Shown here one piece after another: positions 36,373 to 39,440 of a DNA stretch of 39,440 bases (position 1 is the first letter of the stretch; every line of letters begins with the position of its first letter). Origin of the DNA: Polyangiaceae bacterium (GTDB lineage: Bacteria > Myxococcota_A > Polyangia > Polyangiales > Polyangiaceae); the NCBI GenBank assembly GCA_025453595.1, contig JALOQB010000023.1, positions 1 through 39,440 of the forward strand, in the 5' to 3' direction. The notes below the pieces were generated by a model, which was not told where the DNA came from, did not search any database, and was given only the letters and a program-made list of their open reading frames with translations. The position numbers and the translations under genes were made by a program.

Positions 36373-38403
36373 ATGCATTCAACGGTCCGTTTTCTTGCTT
36401 CTTCGTTGCTGGGCTGGTCGCTGCTGGCTGCTTGTTCGGGAGGTGGGGCAGAAGATCCAGGGGGCGCAGGCGGAGGGGGCAGAGGGGGGGCGTCAGGCAA
36501 GGGCGGCGCGGCGGGCAAGGGGGGCTCCGCCGGGACAGGTGGCGCAGGAGGCACCGGGGGTACCGCCGGGACGGGCGGCTCGGTCAGCGGCGGCACCGGC
36601 GGGGCGGGCGGCTCGGAGGCGGGGTCGGGGGGCGACAGCGGCGCCGGGGGCACCTCGGGCTCGGGGGGCGCGAAATGCGAGCCTGCCTGCGAGGAGGGGA
36701 CCGCCTGCTGCAAGGGCGCCTGCGTCGACATCCTGACGGACCGGAACAACTGCGGCGGCTGCAACATCAACTGCTCGGCCCTGTTCTCCTGCGTCGCGGG
36801 CAAGTGCGCCCAGTGTGTCCCTGGCGAGGTGAGCGCCTGCTACGACGGCCCCGCGGGGACCGAGGGCGTGGGCATCTGCAAGAAGGGCCAATCGACCTGC
36901 GGTGCGGACGGGGTGCCGGGGCCGTGCGTCGGCCAGGTCACGCCCAAGATCGAGAGCTGCGCCACCGAGGACGACGACAACTGCGACGGCAACACCCTCG
37001 TATGCGCGGGCGAAAATGAGGTCTGCGACACCAGCTCGGGCCAGTGCGTCGACCCCTGTGACCCGACGATCCTGGCCGCGAGTTACATCGGCTGCGTCTA
37101 CTACCCCACCGTCACGCCCAACCAGACCTCGGCGGTCTTCAACTTCACCCTAGCGGTCTCGAACACCAACACCACCCCCACCTCGATCACGGTCACCCGC
37201 GGCGGCAATCCGGTCAGCTCCGTCACCGTCGAACCCGGCAGCGTGCAGCTCATCAACCTGCCCTGGATCCCCGAGCTCAAGGGCCCCGAGAGCCTGGGCC
37301 CGGCCTCCTTCGCCGGATCGATCTTGCTCGGCGATGGAGCCTACAAGCTGGTCTCCAACCGCCCCGTCACCGTGTACCAGTACAGCCCCCTCGAATACAC
37401 CAACGGCTCGGGCTTCTCGTTCACCAACGATGCCTCCTTGCTCACGCCGGTCAACGCATGGCGGCAGAGCTACCTGGTGGCGGCCCGGGGCCATTTCTTC
37501 TCGATGTCCGCCTTCTACACGGTGGTCGCCTCCCAGGATAACACCACCGTCACGCTCAAGAAGGGCGCCCGCCCGGTCTCGGTGAAGCCCGGGGTCGCGG
37601 GGGTCGATGCCAGCAACAACGGCACCGTGGTGATGAACGAGGGGGACGTGCTCACCGTCGTCACCAACGACGGCGCGACCGGCGCCGCCAACGACCTGAG
37701 CGGCACCGTGGTTGACGCCGACAAACCCATCCAGGTGTTCGGCGGTCATCAGTGCACCAACGTCCCCGACAACATCCCCGCCTGCGATCACCTGGAAGAA
37801 TCCATGTTCCCCGTCGATGCGCTCGCCTTCAGCTACCTGGTGGCGGCGCCGCTCATCCCCAACGGCAACGTGCCCAAGGCCAACATGGTGCGCATGGTCG
37901 CCGTCGAGAACGACACCGACCTGGTCTACGACCCCCCGCAGCCCGGGGCCCCCGCCGCCATCGCGCAGGCGGGGGACTGGGTCGAGTTCCAGACCGCCGA
38001 GTCGTTCCAGGTGAGCTCCAAGAAGCGCTTCCTGACGGTGCAGTACATGCTCGGCCAGGAGGCCGGCGGCGGCTCCGGTGACCCGGCGATGGCCCTCGCG
38101 GTCCCGACCGCCCAGTACCGCCGCGATTACCTCTTCCACGCCCCCATCAACTACGAGAAAAACTTCGTCACCATCACCGCTCCGACCGACGTCCCGGTCC
38201 TCCTGGACGGCGCCGCGGTCGCGGGCTTTGCGCCCATCGGCGCCACGGGCTTCAGCGTCGCTCGCGTCCAGCTCCCCAGCGTCAACAACGGCAACCACAC
38301 CGTCTCCAGCGCCTCCCCCGTTGGCATCACGGTGTACGGTTACGGGCAGTACACCAGCTACTGGTACCCGGGCGGCCTCGACCTCAAGGTCATCAAGGAG
38401 TTA
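36373..38403 (+). CDS. IgGFc-binding-domain stalked lipoprotein
   Basis: About 676 residues from ATG 36373. The signal peptide ends LLAACSGG with lipobox Cys21. A Gly-rich stalk covers about 25-100. Then comes a Cys-rich part (CEEGTACCKGACVDILTDRNNCGGC..., CVPGEVSACYDGPAGTEGVG) of the type common in myxobacterial surface proteins. From about 235 follows an IgGFc-binding N-terminal-type domain (GCVYYPTVTP, PWIPELKGPES, NRPVTVYQYSPLEY, VFGGHQCTNVPDNIPACDHLEESMFP), ending YGYGQYTSYWYPGGLDL, a usual end for the family. The frame has no stop here: the TAA in GTTAAC is one base out of phase, and the frame stays open to the window edge at 39440. The end given is that junction. Confidence 0.85.
36435..36672. 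repeat. Low-complexity tract encoding a Gly-rich stalk
   Basis: GGC/GGG-rich degenerate triplet repeats (GGAGGTGGTAGTGG-type protein sequence) between the lipobox and the Cys-rich domain. Composition differs from the other two stalks: more Thr/Ser, less Glu/Gln. Confidence 0.7.
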
Positions 38404-39327
38404 ACCGCTCGCTCCCTCGCCGTGGCGCCACGCCGCCTCGGTCCGCGCGGCCCGGGCCTTCTCCGCCACGAGCAGCAGCGCGCTGTCCCGCTGCCAGCGC
38501 CCGAACCCCTCCGGATCGGCCCGGGACCAGCAAGCCTCCAGGGGCTCCAGGGTGGCGCGCATCCAGCGCTGCTGACCGTCCAGCGCCAGGTGCGTCGACG
38601 GAGACGCAGGGGTCGCCGCGAGGAAGCGAACCGCGGCGATCTGCGCCAGCAGCGCCGCTCGCTCGGGGCGAGGGAAGGCCAGCCGGGCCCCCTGAGCCAC
38701 CAGATGACCCAGCAACGCGCCGGTCACGTGCAGGTCCTCCAGCGTGCGAAAAGGCTTCAGATACCGCTCGTAGCCGTCCCCGGGGAGCCGCGCGTCCGCT
38801 GGCAGTTCGACCTCGTTCAGCTCGACCTCGAAGTGCGGGACCTCCGGGGCGAAGGGCGGCGCCGGCATCGCCTGCAGCGTGACTCCTGGGCGATCCGCCT
38901 CCACCCGCGCCACCGCCAGCCGGCTGCGCCCCTGCTCGTCCAGCCCCTCGGTGGCCACGATCAGCAGCTCCGAGGCGACCCCCGCTGCCGTGGCCCATCG
39001 CTTCTTCCCTTTGAGCACAAAGCGATCCCCCCGGGGGGCGAGGGTCGTCTGGATGGCGCGCGGGTGGGCGCCCCCCTGTTCGGTGGCGCAGAGGGCGAAG
39101 AATCGGTCAGGGGGCAGGGAAGGGACGAGGGCCTGGAGGGCCTCGCGGTAGGCGGCGGCGAAGGCAAACCCCACGCAGGAAGAGACAAGCCCCGCGGCGA
39201 TGGCGCGGTCGAGGGGGGAGGGCAGGTCGTGGGCGCGAAGCAGCCCGCGGCAGGCCGGCAGGAAGGCGTCGAGGGTGGAGCAGAAAAGGGCAGGGGGCGG
39301 GTGCAGGAGCAAGTCGTCGAGGCGCAC
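38401..39327 (-). CDS. Acyl-CoA dehydrogenase-like flavoprotein
   Basis: 308 residues from GTG 39327 to TAA at 38401. The middle part carries acyl-CoA-dehydrogenase features: FFALCATEQGGAHPRAIQTT (the ...TEP/EQG..-type FAD segment), RFVLKGKKRWATAAGVASELLIVA (beta-domain; in the family KGxKxWxTxA), VEADRPGVTL and FEVELNEVELPADARL. The C-terminal helical domain is shorter than the usual 370-400-residue enzymes, and no catalytic Glu base is evident. It may be a divergent or non-dehydrogenase member such as a monooxygenase-type homologue. Substrate unknown. The start is supported by TACCCT six bases upstream. Convergent with the IgGFc-type gene. Confidence 0.75.
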   Translation of the reverse strand: MRLDDLLLHPPPALFCSTLDAFLPACRGLLRAHDLPSPLDRAIAAGLVSSCVGFAFAAAYREALQALVPSLPPDRFFALCATEQGGAHPRAIQTTLAPRGDRFVLKGKKRWATAAGVASELLIVATEGLDEQGRSRLAVARVEADRPGVTLQAMPAPPFAPEVPHFEVELNEVELPADARLPGDGYERYLKPFRTLEDLHVTGALLGHLVAQGARLAFPRPERAALLAQIAAVRFLAATPASPSTHLALDGQQRWMRATLEPLEACWSRADPEGFGRWQRDSALLLVAEKARAARTEAAWRHGEGASG

Positions 39328-39333
39328 CGCCCG

Positions 39334-39339
39334 AGGGTA
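39334..39339 (-). promoter_or_regulatory. Candidate -10 box of a leaderless transcript
   Basis: Minus-strand TACCCT, six bases before GTG 39327. The spacing is the same as for the boxes at 14587 and 39402. Confidence 0.5.
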
Positions 39340-39401
39340 GCAGCCGCGAGCGCGGCGGGCGCGGCGGGCGGGGTGGTGTTGCGGAGGCGGGGGGGCGAGG
39401 G

Positions 39402-39407
39402 TAGCGT
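39402..39407 (+). promoter_or_regulatory. Candidate -10 box of a leaderless transcript
   Basis: TAGCGT, six bases before ATG 39414, back to back with the box serving the minus-strand gene at 39327. Confidence 0.4.
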
Positions 39408-39413
39408 CGCGCC

Positions 39414-39440
39414 ATGTCTCAGCACACCGCGACCAGGCGA
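39414..39440 (+). CDS. Possible start of a further gene, cut by the window
   Basis: ATG 39414 opens MSQHTATRR and then the window ends. Support is only the TAGCGT box at leaderless spacing and the divergent position relative to the acyl-CoA-dehydrogenase-like gene. No function can be given. Confidence 0.35.

Overview
The window is very GC-rich, gene-dense bacterial chromosome. Several traits point to a myxobacterium, most likely of the Polyangia (Sorangium/Polyangium group). These are Gly/Ala-rich stalked lipoproteins, a DUF4215 Cys-rich repeat protein, an IgGFc-binding-type surface protein, many TANNNT boxes directly ahead of start codons, and long open frames in every phase. The taxon is inferred from gene content only. 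No rRNA, CRISPR array or intact insertion sequence was seen.

Layout. 1-423: start of a hemerythrin/RIC-type di-iron protein leaving the window. 559-1552: remnants of a SpoU RNA methyltransferase (minus) and a metallo-beta-lactamase-fold hydrolase (plus) joined head to head, both without their 5' halves. 1558-10546: repair genes nth and ung run into a division/cell-wall (dcw-type) cluster, murD, a TDP2-like phosphodiesterase, a 0.75-kb block of inverted GC-rich repeats, then ftsW-murG-murC-ftsQ. murB, ddl, ftsA and ftsZ are absent. ung and murD share one open frame without a stop. 10628-10702: tRNA-Gly(GCC) with its own promoter and terminator.

10776-24604 holds metabolic and envelope genes: a NosL-like lipoprotein, an acyl-CoA synthetase, a stalked lipoprotein, an ATP-grasp ligase, an esterase, a patatin phospholipase, a two-lobed cNMP-fold-like protein, a NuoL-like membrane protein carrying a PEGA-like insert, queG, a DUF4336-like protein and a diacylglycerol-kinase-family enzyme.

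24891-33885 is the most unusual part. A Cys-rich DUF4215 lipoprotein is followed at 45 bp by a DUF692/MNIO iron enzyme with a long C-terminal extension, a protein of unknown function that may be DUF6065-like, a TauD-type 2-oxoglutarate oxygenase ending in a transposase-like helix-turn-helix, and two exported barrel-like proteins, all on one strand. The first three enzymes and the two exported proteins are tightly spaced and could form one modification-and-export operon; its substrate is unknown. Paired terminators separate it from two tandem paralogous coiled-coil proteins on the minus strand. The window ends with an IgGFc-binding-type lipoprotein, a convergent acyl-CoA-dehydrogenase-like gene and the first codons of another gene.

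A recurring oddity is that at convergent junctions a TTAA tetranucleotide, which could supply stops on both strands, lies one base out of frame for at least one partner, so that frame runs hundreds of bases into its neighbour. These are either genuine antisense-overlapping C-terminal extensions or single-base sequence errors; the window alone cannot decide.
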